This document shows positions 1 through 4,845 of a DNA stretch of 5,367 nt, piece by piece. Position numbers and translations under genes: made by a program. The notes under the pieces were generated by a model that worked only from the letters and a program-made list of their open reading frames with translations, did not search any database and was not told the DNA's origin. This stretch comes from Acidobacteriaceae bacterium (GTDB taxonomy: Bacteria; Acidobacteriota; Terriglobia; Terriglobales; Acidobacteriaceae), in assembly GCA_003135495.1 (NCBI GenBank), contig PLBX01000325.1, positions 1,977 through 7,343 on the forward strand. The letters run 5' to 3'. Each line of letters begins with the position of its first letter. The first letter of the stretch is position 1.

Positions 1-17
1 AAGCCCCGTCTCTACAC
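1..17. repeat. Truncated copy of GC-rich palindromic repeat
   Basis: The first 16 bases (AAGCCCCGTCTCTACA) match 4193-4208 with one difference (TCTCTACA against TCTCCACA). At 4182-4205 that sequence is the loop and right arm of a perfect hairpin, so the window edge appears to cut a third copy of the same element. The missing left arm cannot be checked from this window. Confidence 0.55.
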
Positions 18-85
18 GAGAGGCGAGCGGAACTAATCTTCGGTTGCTTTCGTATTAACTTCTAGATTACTGATTTGAGGTTTGC

Positions 86-91
86 AGGAGG
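86..91 (+). promoter_or_regulatory. Ribosome binding site that fixes the adaptor start
   Basis: AGGAGG lies 5 nt before GTG at 97. A longer reading frame would open at TTG 82, but that codon lies upstream of this strong Shine-Dalgarno sequence and has none of its own. GTG 97 is therefore the preferred start. Confidence 0.8.
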
Positions 92-96
92 CGGTT

Positions 97-1311
97 GTGG
101 AAGGTAACGGCTCAAATAAAAAGAAGCGGCGTAAACGGATCATCTACGGCTCGGTCGCGGTGGTGGTGGTGCTGGTGATTGCGGGGGCGTTGATAGCGGC
201 CACCAGCGGCGGGACGAAGATTGATCAGTCGAAATTGGCCAAGGTCGATAAGGGAGACCTGGCGAAGAGTGTGGTGGCTACGGGGAAGATCGAGCCCATC
301 ACCAAGGTCGAGATTAAGTCGAAGGCCAGCGGCATTGTGAAGAAGTTGTATGTCGATTATGGCGACAAGGTAAAGAAGGGGCAGATGCTGGCGGAGCTGG
401 ATCGGGATGAGATTCGGGCTCGGGTGGATCAGGCGCGGGCGCAGTTGGAGGCGTCAACTGCGAGTTTGAGCGGGACCCGTGCGGATCTGGAACGCGCCAA
501 GGTGGATGCGGAAGGGCCGGATGTTCCTATGCTGAAGCGGGCTTATGACCGGGCGCAGGGGATGGCGAAAGAGGGAGTAGTTTCGGCTTCGGCGCTGGAT
601 GATGCGGAGAAGAATTATGTGATGTCGGTGAACAAGCAGAACGTTTCGAAGGCGCAGTTGTCTGTGCTGACGGCGAAGATCGGGCAGGCTGAGGGGCAAG
701 TGGCGCAGGATCGGGCGAATTTGAAGCAGTTGGAAGAGCAGTTGAGTTATACGACGATCGAGTCTCCGATTGATGGGATTGTTTTGTCGCGCGATGTGGA
801 GATTGGCGATGCGGTGAGTTCGATTCTGGTGCTGGGTTCGTCGGCGACGCTGGTGATGACGTTGGGCGACACGAGCGAAGTTTATGTGAAGGGGAAAGTG
901 GACGAGAGCGATATTGGCAAAGTTTATCTGGGGCAGCCGGCGCGGATTAAAGTGGAATCGTTCAAGGACAAAACTTTTACGGGCAAGGTGACGAAGATTT
1001 CTCCGATGGGCGTGGAGAAGGACAACGTCACGACGTTTGAGGTGCGCGTTTCCATCAATAATCCTGAGGGCGTGTTGAAGGCGATGATGACGGCGAATGC
1101 GGAGATCATTCTGGAAGAGCATAAGAATGTGCTGCAGATTCCGGAGGGGTCGATTATTTACGACAAGGATAAGAAGGCGTCGGTCGAAGTGCCAGAGCCG
1201 AAGGCCAAAGATGGCAAGAAGAAAGTGGCCGTCAATATTGGGATATCGAATGGGGCCAAGACGGAGCTGCTGTCGGGGCTGAAGGAAGGCGACCAGGTGG
1301 TGCTGCAGTAG
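97..1311 (+). CDS. Efflux periplasmic adaptor, HlyD/MacA family (membrane fusion protein)
   Basis: This 404-residue protein should sit in the inner membrane and extend into the periplasm, where such adaptors link an inner-membrane ABC or RND pump to an outer-membrane channel. A basic N-terminus (KKKRRKR, residues 8-14) precedes one transmembrane helix (about 15-35). The split lipoyl-like domain is visible as two halves, KASGIVKKLYVDYGDKVKKG (76-95) and ESPIDGIVLSRDVEIGDAV (222-240). Between them, 105-216 is Ala/Gln/Glu/Lys-rich and fits the alpha-helical hairpin. A beta-barrel (about 256-345) and a C-terminal membrane-proximal domain (about 346-404) follow. The length is slightly above E. coli MacA. 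The last domain has a lysine-rich insert (PEPKAKDGKKK). No MacB-type ATPase/permease follows, unlike the usual macAB order, and upstream DNA looks intergenic. The transported substrate cannot be told. The family is secure; MacA rather than another HlyD subgroup is likely but not proven. Confidence 0.93.
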   Translation: MEGNGSNKKKRRKRIIYGSVAVVVVLVIAGALIAATSGGTKIDQSKLAKVDKGDLAKSVVATGKIEPITKVEIKSKASGIVKKLYVDYGDKVKKGQMLAELDRDEIRARVDQARAQLEASTASLSGTRADLERAKVDAEGPDVPMLKRAYDRAQGMAKEGVVSASALDDAEKNYVMSVNKQNVSKAQLSVLTAKIGQAEGQVAQDRANLKQLEEQLSYTTIESPIDGIVLSRDVEIGDAVSSILVLGSSATLVMTLGDTSEVYVKGKVDESDIGKVYLGQPARIKVESFKDKTFTGKVTKISPMGVEKDNVTTFEVRVSINNPEGVLKAMMTANAEIILEEHKNVLQIPEGSIIYDKDKKASVEVPEPKAKDGKKKVAVNIGISNGAKTELLSGLKEGDQVVLQ

Positions 1312-1361
1312 TGCTTGATTATCCTGATCGTGGTGAGGATCTCTAGGCTGCTGCGGATGTG

Positions 1362-1433
1362 GAGGGCGTAGGGGTCCTTCGACTACGCACGAGGGCTCGC
1401 TTCACGAGTCCTCGTGCTTCGCTCAGGATGACA
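1362..1433. repeat. Intergenic CTTCGCTCAGGATGACA repeat, interrupted by a 35-nt hairpin insert
   Basis: GGTCCTTCG (1373-1381) and CTTCGCTCAGGATGACA (1417-1433) together rebuild the repeat unit found intact at 2505-2530 and 5123-5148. Between them lie 35 extra bases (1382-1416). With the next base, the insert forms a hairpin: GCACGAGG (1387-1394) pairs with CCTCGTGC (1410-1417), then come one G-T pair and CTCG/CGAG around a 5-nt loop. The leading GGAGGGCGTAGGGGT (1361-1375) recurs at 3625-3639, so the element extends to the left of the core. No T-run follows, so it is not a classical terminator. Confidence 0.75.
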
Positions 1434-1452
1434 TTTAAGTATTTGGTGGTGC

Positions 1453-1456
1453 GGAG
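1453..1456 (+). promoter_or_regulatory. Ribosome binding site for the DUF4097 gene
   Basis: GGAG lies 9 nt before ATG 1466. The in-frame TTG at 1457 directly abuts this GGAG and would have no usable spacing, so ATG 1466 is preferred, which removes three residues from the longest frame. The ATG at 1461 is in another frame and soon meets a stop. Confidence 0.55.
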
Positions 1457-1465
1457 TTGGATGCC

Positions 1466-2422
1466 ATGGTTGATAGATTTTCAGATCGTCGATTTTTAAT
1501 TCGGGATCGAGTAGTTTGTTCGGTGTTGTTTATTTTGATGGGCATGATGGCCGCTTCTCTGGCGGGATTTGCTTCGGAGATTGGGAGTTTTGATCGATCG
1601 TTTTCGGTCAGCGGGCCGGTTGATCTGGAGGTGCTGACTAAGTCGGGTGATATCACGGTGCGGAATGGGGCGGCGGGAACGGTTTCTATTCATGCGCGGA
1701 TTCATTCGGGCAATTCTTGGTTTGGCGGGGATCATAAGGCGGAGGTGCAAGAGCTGCAGAATAATCCTCCGATCAAGCAGAACGGGAATAGCATCCGCAT
1801 TGATTACGTGAATATGAATAACATTTCTGTTGATTACGAAGTCAGCGTGCCGGTGGAGACTGCAATTCGTGCACACACGGGCAGCGGCGATCAGGTGATT
1901 GAAGGGATCAAGGGAAATATTGATTTGCAGAGCGGGTCGGGAGATTTGAAGCTGGCGCGGTTGACGGGCGAGATGCGGTTCCAGACGGGGTCGGGGAATG
2001 TGCGCGGGCGCGAACTTGCTGGGCCGGCGAAGGTTAAGGCGGGCAGCGGGAATATTGAGATTGAAGAGAGGGCGGCGGGGGATGTCGACATCCGCACCGG
2101 GTCGGGCAATATTAAAGTGCGTGGAATTAATGGCGGATTTCATGCCGAGGCGGGGAGCGGAGACATTCACGGCGAGGGTCTGCCGAAGAATATGTGGAAC
2201 GTGCGCACGGGCTCGGGGAATGTCAATCTGCGCGTGCCGCAGGATGCGGCGTTCGACGTGGATGTTTCGTCGAGTTCAGGGAATGTCACGCTGGGGCATG
2301 CGGTGGTAACTACGGTTCAGGGGCGCGTGCAGGAATCGCGCAAGAGCGTGGTGGGCAAGGTGCGCGGCGGCGGGCCAGTGGTGTCGGTGCACACTGGGTC
2401 GGGGAATATTTCGGTCGACTAA
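1466..2422 (+). CDS. Exported DUF4097 family beta-strand repeat protein
   Basis: This 318-residue protein has an N-terminal basic stretch with several Arg (1-15) and a hydrophobic segment (about 16-37, ending AASLAGFAS). Together they look like a Sec signal peptide or membrane anchor with cleavage near 36-37. The rest is a beta-rich repeat protein with short strands separated by turns of the type TGSGN(I/V) or AGSGD(I/L). These turns start near residues 138, 156, 174, 192, 211, 229, 248, 269 (degenerate SSSG) and 310, a period of 18-21 residues, as expected for a beta-solenoid. A related KSGDITV turn occurs near residue 59. This layout is characteristic of DUF4097, an adhesin-like family without an established biochemical function. 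There is no catalytic motif and no sorting signal; the chain stops right after the last repeat (ISVD). It lies 154 bp after the adaptor gene with a repeat between them, so cotranscription is uncertain. The family call is strong; a cell-envelope role is inference. Confidence 0.88.
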   Translation: MVDRFSDRRFLIRDRVVCSVLFILMGMMAASLAGFASEIGSFDRSFSVSGPVDLEVLTKSGDITVRNGAAGTVSIHARIHSGNSWFGGDHKAEVQELQNNPPIKQNGNSIRIDYVNMNNISVDYEVSVPVETAIRAHTGSGDQVIEGIKGNIDLQSGSGDLKLARLTGEMRFQTGSGNVRGRELAGPAKVKAGSGNIEIEERAAGDVDIRTGSGNIKVRGINGGFHAEAGSGDIHGEGLPKNMWNVRTGSGNVNLRVPQDAAFDVDVSSSSGNVTLGHAVVTTVQGRVQESRKSVVGKVRGGGPVVSVHTGSGNISVD

Positions 2423-2446
2423 GAAAGTTATCCACGCCACATGATT

Positions 2447-2530
2447 TGTCAATCTGAGTGGAGGCGAAGCACCCATGCATTTGCCTTGGGGCGGGAAATG
2501 CATAGGTCCTTCGCTTCGCTCAGGATGACA
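2447..2530. repeat. Full-length palindromic intergenic repeat (84 bp)
   Basis: The ends are inverted copies: TGTCAATCTGAG at 2447-2458 pairs with CTCAGGATGACA at 2519-2530, with one mismatch. The next part is a looser match (GGCGAAGCACC against GGTCCTTCGC). The centre is a second inverted repeat, ATGCATTTGCC (2475-2485) with GGGAAATGCAT (2493-2503), one mismatch and a 7-nt loop. The right half, 2504-2530, is identical over 27 bp to 5122-5148. A 15-bp fragment, GCTCAGGATGACAAC, is repeated just downstream at 2541-2555. The shape resembles a non-autonomous MITE/REP-like element; no transposase is present here. Confidence 0.8.
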
Positions 2531-2580
2531 ACCTATAACTGCTCAGGATGACAACTTAAACTTTGGTAAATTCAGTTATC

Positions 2581-2610
2581 TTGACGCATTGTCGTTCCGC
2601 GTTTGATACT
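2581..2610 (+). promoter_or_regulatory. Probable sigma70-type promoter of the SAM hydrolase gene
   Basis: TTGACG (2581-2586, 5 of 6 to TTGACA) and GATACT (2605-2610, 4 of 6 to TATAAT) are separated by 18 bp. Transcription would start near 2617, leaving a leader of about 36 nt that contains the GAGG ribosome binding site. It lies just after the repeat elements, so the gene probably has its own promoter. Confidence 0.5.
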
Positions 2611-2641
2611 TCGTGGAGTCTCTAAAAACTTCAGGCTCGAC

Positions 2642-2645
2642 GAGG
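2642..2645 (+). promoter_or_regulatory. Ribosome binding site supporting a TTG start
   Basis: GAGG is 7 nt before TTG 2653. No ATG or GTG lies in frame near the conserved N-terminus (ITLTTDFG), so this site decides for the rare TTG start. Confidence 0.65.
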
Positions 2646-2652
2646 TCAATCA

Positions 2653-3459
2653 TTGGCGCGGATTCCTATTATCACTCTCACAACTGATTTTGGAGTTAAC
2701 GATCATTTTATTGGCGCCATGAAAGGAGTAATTCTTGGAATTGCTCCCGAGGCACAGATTGTTGACATCAGCCATGCGGTGCAGCCGTTTGACATTCTGG
2801 ATGGGGCGCTGACGATCTCGCAGGCTTATTCTTACTTTCCTTCTGAAACGGTGCACATGGTAATTGTCGACCCGGGAGTGGGAACGGCGCGGCGGCCGGT
2901 GATTCTGACGGCGGACAGGCATCGATTTGTCGCTCCCGATAACGGCGTGCTTTCTTTGATCTACGATCGCGAAGAGCGGATTTCGGTGCGGCACATTACG
3001 GCGGAGCATTATTTTTTGCAGCCGGTCAGCCAGACGTTTCATGGGCGCGATATTTTTTCTCCGGTGGCGGCGCAATTGTCGAAGGGGCTGGACGCGGATA
3101 AGTTTGGGGAAGAGGTGAGCGATTATGTTCGCTTTGCGGCGCCGCGTCCGAAGCCGGTGGATGAGCGGACTTTGCGCGGCGTGGTGTTGAAGGTGGATCG
3201 CTTTGGAAATCTGATAACGAACATTACGCCGCAGGATGCTCCGCAACTTTTTGGAGCGGCGCCGGGGGCGTTCAAGATTGCGATTGGGACTAAGGAACAG
3301 GCTACGCGGATTTGCAGTAACTACGCGGATGGGGCTCCGGGAGAGGTGTTCGGGATTTTGGGGAGCATGGGGTTTCTGGAGATTGCGGCGAACCGCGGGT
3401 CGGCGTTTCAGTTGATGGGGGCGGGTAAGGGGAGCGAAGTGAATGTGGTGATGGGGTGA
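2653..3459 (+). CDS. S-adenosylmethionine hydrolase (SAM hydroxide adenosyltransferase, ex-DUF62)
   Basis: This 268-residue cytoplasmic enzyme is predicted to split S-adenosyl-L-methionine with water/hydroxide into adenosine and L-methionine. It belongs to the fold family that also contains the SAM-dependent fluorinase and chlorinase. The family signatures appear in order: TLTTDFG at 9-14, MKGVI at 23-27, VDISHAVQPFDI at 37-48, VIVDPGVGTARRPV at 70-83, FVAPDNGVLS at 92-101, TFHGRDIFSPVAAQL at 128-142 and VDRFGNLITNI at 181-191. The Asp-Arg-His residues that activate water in characterised members correspond to D73, R80 and H130; the 7-residue Asp-Arg spacing agrees with the archaeal enzyme. 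The length is typical and the frame intact. The TTG start gives an N-terminus beginning directly at the first family strand. It has its own apparent promoter and no obvious functional partner nearby. Halogenase activity is unlikely given the hydrolase triad, but sequence reading alone cannot exclude it. Confidence 0.93.
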   Translation: MARIPIITLTTDFGVNDHFIGAMKGVILGIAPEAQIVDISHAVQPFDILDGALTISQAYSYFPSETVHMVIVDPGVGTARRPVILTADRHRFVAPDNGVLSLIYDREERISVRHITAEHYFLQPVSQTFHGRDIFSPVAAQLSKGLDADKFGEEVSDYVRFAAPRPKPVDERTLRGVVLKVDRFGNLITNITPQDAPQLFGAAPGAFKIAIGTKEQATRICSNYADGAPGEVFGILGSMGFLEIAANRGSAFQLMGAGKGSEVNVVMG

Positions 3460-3522
3460 TTTTCGCTATAGCTCTGGTGAGAGTTGTACGCTGCACGGAA
3501 AAATCTTTACCACGGGGGCCAC

Positions 3523-3577
3523 AGGGATACGGAGGTCACTGGGAAAACTGAAGGGATACGGAGGTCACTGGGAAAAC
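3523..3577. repeat. Direct repeat, two 26-bp copies with 29-bp period
   Basis: The bases at 3523-3548 (beginning AGGGATACGGAGGTCACTGG and ending AAAAC) are repeated exactly at 3552-3577, with TGA between the copies. Only two copies are present, so it is not a CRISPR array. It may be a slippage duplication or part of a dispersed intergenic element. Confidence 0.85.
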
Positions 3578-3590
3578 CGAATCAAGATTC

Positions 3591-3612
3591 TCGGCTGCTC
3601 TTCGGCTGCTCT
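3591..3612. repeat. Tandem 11-bp duplication
   Basis: TCGGCTGCTCT occurs twice head to tail (3591-3601 and 3602-3612) with no mismatch. GGCTGCT also occurs at 1347-1353, left of the other long copy of the intergenic repeat, so the duplication may have arisen inside that element's left extension. Confidence 0.8.
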
Positions 3613-3624
3613 CTGGTGGAGTAG

Positions 3625-3661
3625 GGAGGGCGTAGGGGTTGTTCGCTTCGCAAGGATGACA
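3625..3661. repeat. Decayed copy of the intergenic repeat
   Basis: GGAGGGCGTAGGGGT (3625-3639) is identical to 1361-1375. The following TTCGCTTCGC...AAGGATGACA matches the conserved right end seen at 2504-2530 and 5122-5148, with a substituted CC and a small deletion. A further AGGATGACAG remnant is at 3761-3770. Confidence 0.7.
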
Positions 3662-3680
3662 GTGGTTTTTGGGATGTTCG

Positions 3681-3733
3681 TGTGGTGGCGGGGCTCTGCC
3701 CCGCTACGGACGGGGCAGAGCCCCGTCACCACA
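3681..3733. repeat. Strong inverted repeat: 23-bp arms, 7-nt loop
   Basis: The left arm 3681-3703 (TGTGGTGG...CTGCCCCG) is complementary to the right arm 3711-3733 (CGGGGCAG...CACCACA) with a single mismatch, around the loop CTACGGA. Each arm is itself nearly palindromic; on the right GACGGGGC-AGA-GCCCCGTC (3709-3727) is the core also seen at 4185-4202. It lies between two convergent genes, 40 nt past the stop of the minus-strand gene, and could act as a two-way RNA stem, but it has no T-run. The near-perfect arms suggest recent origin or selection. Confidence 0.85.
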
Positions 3734-3773
3734 CAGGCATTTTCACCACACTGGCAGTTTAGGATGACAGCGC

Positions 3774-4007
3774 TTAGGAGTTCTTGGTTTTGGGATGGAT
3801 GTAGCGATCCATTTCTGCGGTCCACTTCAGGAAGCGCCACAGGCTGGCGCGTTCGATCCACATAAATTCCCAAAACTCCAGGAAGCCGATCTGGGTCATT
3901 TTGACGCCGGTGAAGGTTTCCATGCGCCAGAGGAGGTAGGGGCTGCGCCAGGGGGTGAGGCGGTGTCCGCGGGTGGAGTTCCAGAGGAAGCGGAGCATGG
4001 GGCGCAT
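3774..4007 (-). CDS. Trp-rich small protein of unknown function, 77 aa
   Basis: No characterised family is recognised with certainty. The frame looks genuine: third codon positions are almost all G or C on this strand, and overlapping frames on the other strand read as low-complexity shadows. The product has seven Trp in 77 residues, many Arg and a cluster RGHRLTPWRSPYLLWRMETF (14-33), followed by a helix-like stretch FLEFWEFMWIERASLWRFLKW (43-63) with aromatic and charged residues alternating. The second part is amphipathic rather than a clear transmembrane helix, and there is no signal peptide or Cys. A peripheral membrane or small adaptor protein is possible but is a guess. ATG 4007 is preferred; ATG 3998, three codons in, is the alternative. 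There is no Shine-Dalgarno before either, but TATACT lies 8 nt before ATG 4007. It is convergent with the SAM hydrolase gene. Confidence 0.72.
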   Translation of the reverse strand: MRPMLRFLWNSTRGHRLTPWRSPYLLWRMETFTGVKMTQIGFLEFWEFMWIERASLWRFLKWTAEMDRYIHPKTKNS

Positions 4008-4015
4008 GGACTTTT

Positions 4016-4021
4016 AGTATA
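4016..4021 (-). promoter_or_regulatory. Possible -10 element (TATACT) close to the start codon
   Basis: On the minus strand TATACT ends 8 nt before ATG 4007, which would put the transcript start at or next to the start codon. No good -35 is visible. A perfect palindrome, CGTCGCGACG (4031-4040), lies where the region between -10 and -35 would end and could be an operator; this is speculative. Confidence 0.35.
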
Positions 4022-4059
4022 GCTGCTCTACGTCGCGACGATCCTATGCCCAGTTGCCC

Positions 4060-4115
4060 CAGCGGCTAAAGCCGCTCTAAAGATGAAGCAGAAATCGCAG
4101 CGGTAAACCGCTGCG
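4060..4115. repeat. Pair of related CAGCGG-TAAA-CCGCTG hairpins
   Basis: AGCGGC-TAAA-GCCGCT (4061-4076) and CGCAGCGG-TAAA-CCGCTGCG (4096-4115) share the same stem sequence and the same TAAA loop; the first has one extra C:G pair next to the loop. They lie 19 nt apart in the gap between two minus-strand genes. Both read the same in either direction except for the loop. They look like dispersed small palindromes rather than terminators, as no T-run follows. Confidence 0.75.
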
Positions 4116-4181
4116 CCACCCAAAGTCGCGCCTTGCTTAGGAACGTCTGTGAATTCGCGCGCGTATTTCGCGGCGTTCGAA

Positions 4182-4205
4182 GGAGACGGGGCAAGCCCCG
4201 TCTCC
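4182..4205. repeat. Perfect 11-bp-arm GC-rich palindrome
   Basis: GGAGACGGGGC (4182-4192) pairs with GCCCCGTCTCC (4195-4205) around AA. The core GACGGGGC..GCCCCGTC is shared with 3709-3727 and with the cut copy at the window start. It begins 29 nt after the DUF2911 stop on the minus strand and may protect or end that transcript, but no U-tract follows on that strand. Confidence 0.8.
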
Positions 4206-4233
4206 ACAGAGGATTAGTGTGGTGATCAAAGAA

Positions 4234-4788
4234 TTATTTGGTGATGTCGATGGTGGCTTGGGTGTTGTCCCATTCGAGGCGCAGCGTGCATTTGGTGCCG
4301 CCCTGGTCGAAGGCGATGGTGAAGTTTTCGACTGGCGCGGGAGTTTTCGAAACTTTCATGTCGAAGCGGCCTAGTTCGTCGGCTTCGTATTTATAGGGAA
4401 TGCCCCACTCGGCAGTTTTCTTGTTGATGATGAGCGTCCACTTGTCGGCGTTGGGGATGGTGAAGAGGGTGTAGTTGCCGGCGGGGAGGGATTTGCCGCC
4501 TATTTTTACATCGGTGTCGGTGACGAAGGTGGTGGCTTCGTTGGCTCCGGTGCGCCAGACTTGTCCGTAGGGGACGACGGGTTTGTCGGCTGCGTCGCCG
4601 AAAATTTTGCGGCCTTTGGCGCGGGGGCTGGAGTAGTCGGTCTTTATTGTTTTGCCGTCGGAAAATTTGCATTGCGCGCTGGCGGCCGGGCTGGGGCGCT
4701 GGGGTTTTTCTTTCTCCATGGACATCTGGGCTGAGGCTAGAGTGGCGAGAGCAAAAAACGTCGCGGTTAATAAAGCAATTTTCTTCAT
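4234..4788 (-). CDS. Exported DUF2911 family protein
   Basis: This 184-residue protein has a clear Sec signal peptide (MKKIALLTATFFALATLASA, residues 1-20, likely cut before Q21). A short Lys/Pro linker is followed by one DUF2911 domain, about 38-182. Recognisable family signatures are DYSSPRAKGRKIFG (51-64), VPYGQVWRTGANEATTF (72-88), IGGKSLPAGNYTLFTIP (96-112), WTLIINK (117-123), WGIPYKY (128-134) and MKVSKTPAPVENFTI (144-158). The domain's function is not established; it is a secreted or periplasmic beta-rich protein common in Acidobacteriota and Bacteroidota. Two Cys remain after export (C40, C167) and could form a disulfide. A longer frame runs upstream to 4977, but it overlaps the divergent gene antisense; ATG 4788 has TAAGGAGG 9 nt upstream and starts the signal peptide, so it is the true start. 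A TATAAT box lies further upstream. Confidence 0.92.
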   Translation of the reverse strand: MKKIALLTATFFALATLASAQMSMEKEKPQRPSPAASAQCKFSDGKTIKTDYSSPRAKGRKIFGDAADKPVVPYGQVWRTGANEATTFVTDTDVKIGGKSLPAGNYTLFTIPNADKWTLIINKKTAEWGIPYKYEADELGRFDMKVSKTPAPVENFTIAFDQGGTKCTLRLEWDNTQATIDITK

Positions 4789-4797
4789 CGCGGAATT

Positions 4798-4805
4798 CCT
4801 CCTTA
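4798..4805 (-). promoter_or_regulatory. Ribosome binding site of the DUF2911 gene
   Basis: On the minus strand TAAGGAGG ends 9 nt before ATG 4788. It fixes the start at the signal peptide and rules out the 63-codon N-terminal extension that is open in the same frame. Confidence 0.85.
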
Positions 4806-4819
4806 GAAGGTGCAGGGGA

Positions 4820-4825
4820 ATTATA
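4820..4825 (-). promoter_or_regulatory. Consensus -10 box (TATAAT) for the DUF2911 gene
   Basis: A perfect TATAAT reads on the minus strand 31 nt before ATG 4788, predicting a transcript start near 4813 and a leader of about 25 nt that carries the ribosome binding site. No convincing -35 is seen at 16-18 bp, where the bases lie next to the ATG of the divergent gene. Confidence 0.5.
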
Positions 4826-4839
4826 CCGACATCGGCGGT

Positions 4840-4845
4840 TACAAT
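4840..4845 (+). promoter_or_regulatory. Possible -10 element (TACAAT) for the 85-aa gene
   Basis: TACAAT (5 of 6 to consensus) ends 6 nt before ATG 4852, so the transcript could begin at the start codon itself. It is only 14 bp from the TATAAT of the opposite strand. No good -35 is visible. Confidence 0.4.

Larger units (their letters stand above)
3460..3773. other. Gene-free region between convergent genes, filled with repeats
   Basis: These 314 bases separate the SAM hydrolase stop from the stop of the 77-residue gene on the other strand. Frames that cross it on either strand run through repeats and have no family features. It holds, in order, a 29-bp-period direct repeat, an 11-bp tandem duplication, a decayed intergenic repeat and a strong 23-bp inverted repeat. 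No stem followed by a T-run was found, so transcription termination here would be Rho-type or would rely on the large hairpin. Confidence 0.7.

Noticed and set aside
454..1122. Long open frame on the minus strand inside the adaptor gene
   Set aside because: It is an Arg/His/Leu-rich mirror of a GC-biased gene, has no ribosome binding site or domain features, and overlaps a clear family member completely.
1387..1417. Rho-independent terminator after the adaptor gene
   Set aside because: The hairpin is strong but is followed by CTTCGCTCAGG rather than a T-run, and it is better explained as an insert in a repeat.
1496..2170. Minus-strand open frame inside the DUF4097 gene
   Set aside because: It is a compositional shadow (Arg/His/Pro-rich) caused by codon bias and repeats of the real gene.
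2428..2436. DnaA-box-like TTATCCACG after the DUF4097 gene
   Set aside because: A single site with one mismatch to TTATCCACA, with no other boxes, AT-rich tract or origin genes nearby.
2650..3246. Minus-strand open frame inside the SAM hydrolase gene
   Set aside because: It is Arg/His-rich shadow sequence antisense to an intact enzyme gene whose motifs are all in place.
3523..3577. Possible CRISPR-like direct repeat
   Set aside because: Only two copies, with a 3-nt gap in place of a spacer, and no cas genes.
3565..3873. 102-residue minus-strand frame across the repeat region
   Set aside because: Most of it translates interspersed repeats and the large inverted repeat, and it overlaps the better supported 77-residue gene out of frame.
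3795..4022. 75-residue plus-strand frame opposite the Trp-rich gene
   Set aside because: Gly/Ala/Glu/His-rich shadow; codon bias clearly favours the minus strand.
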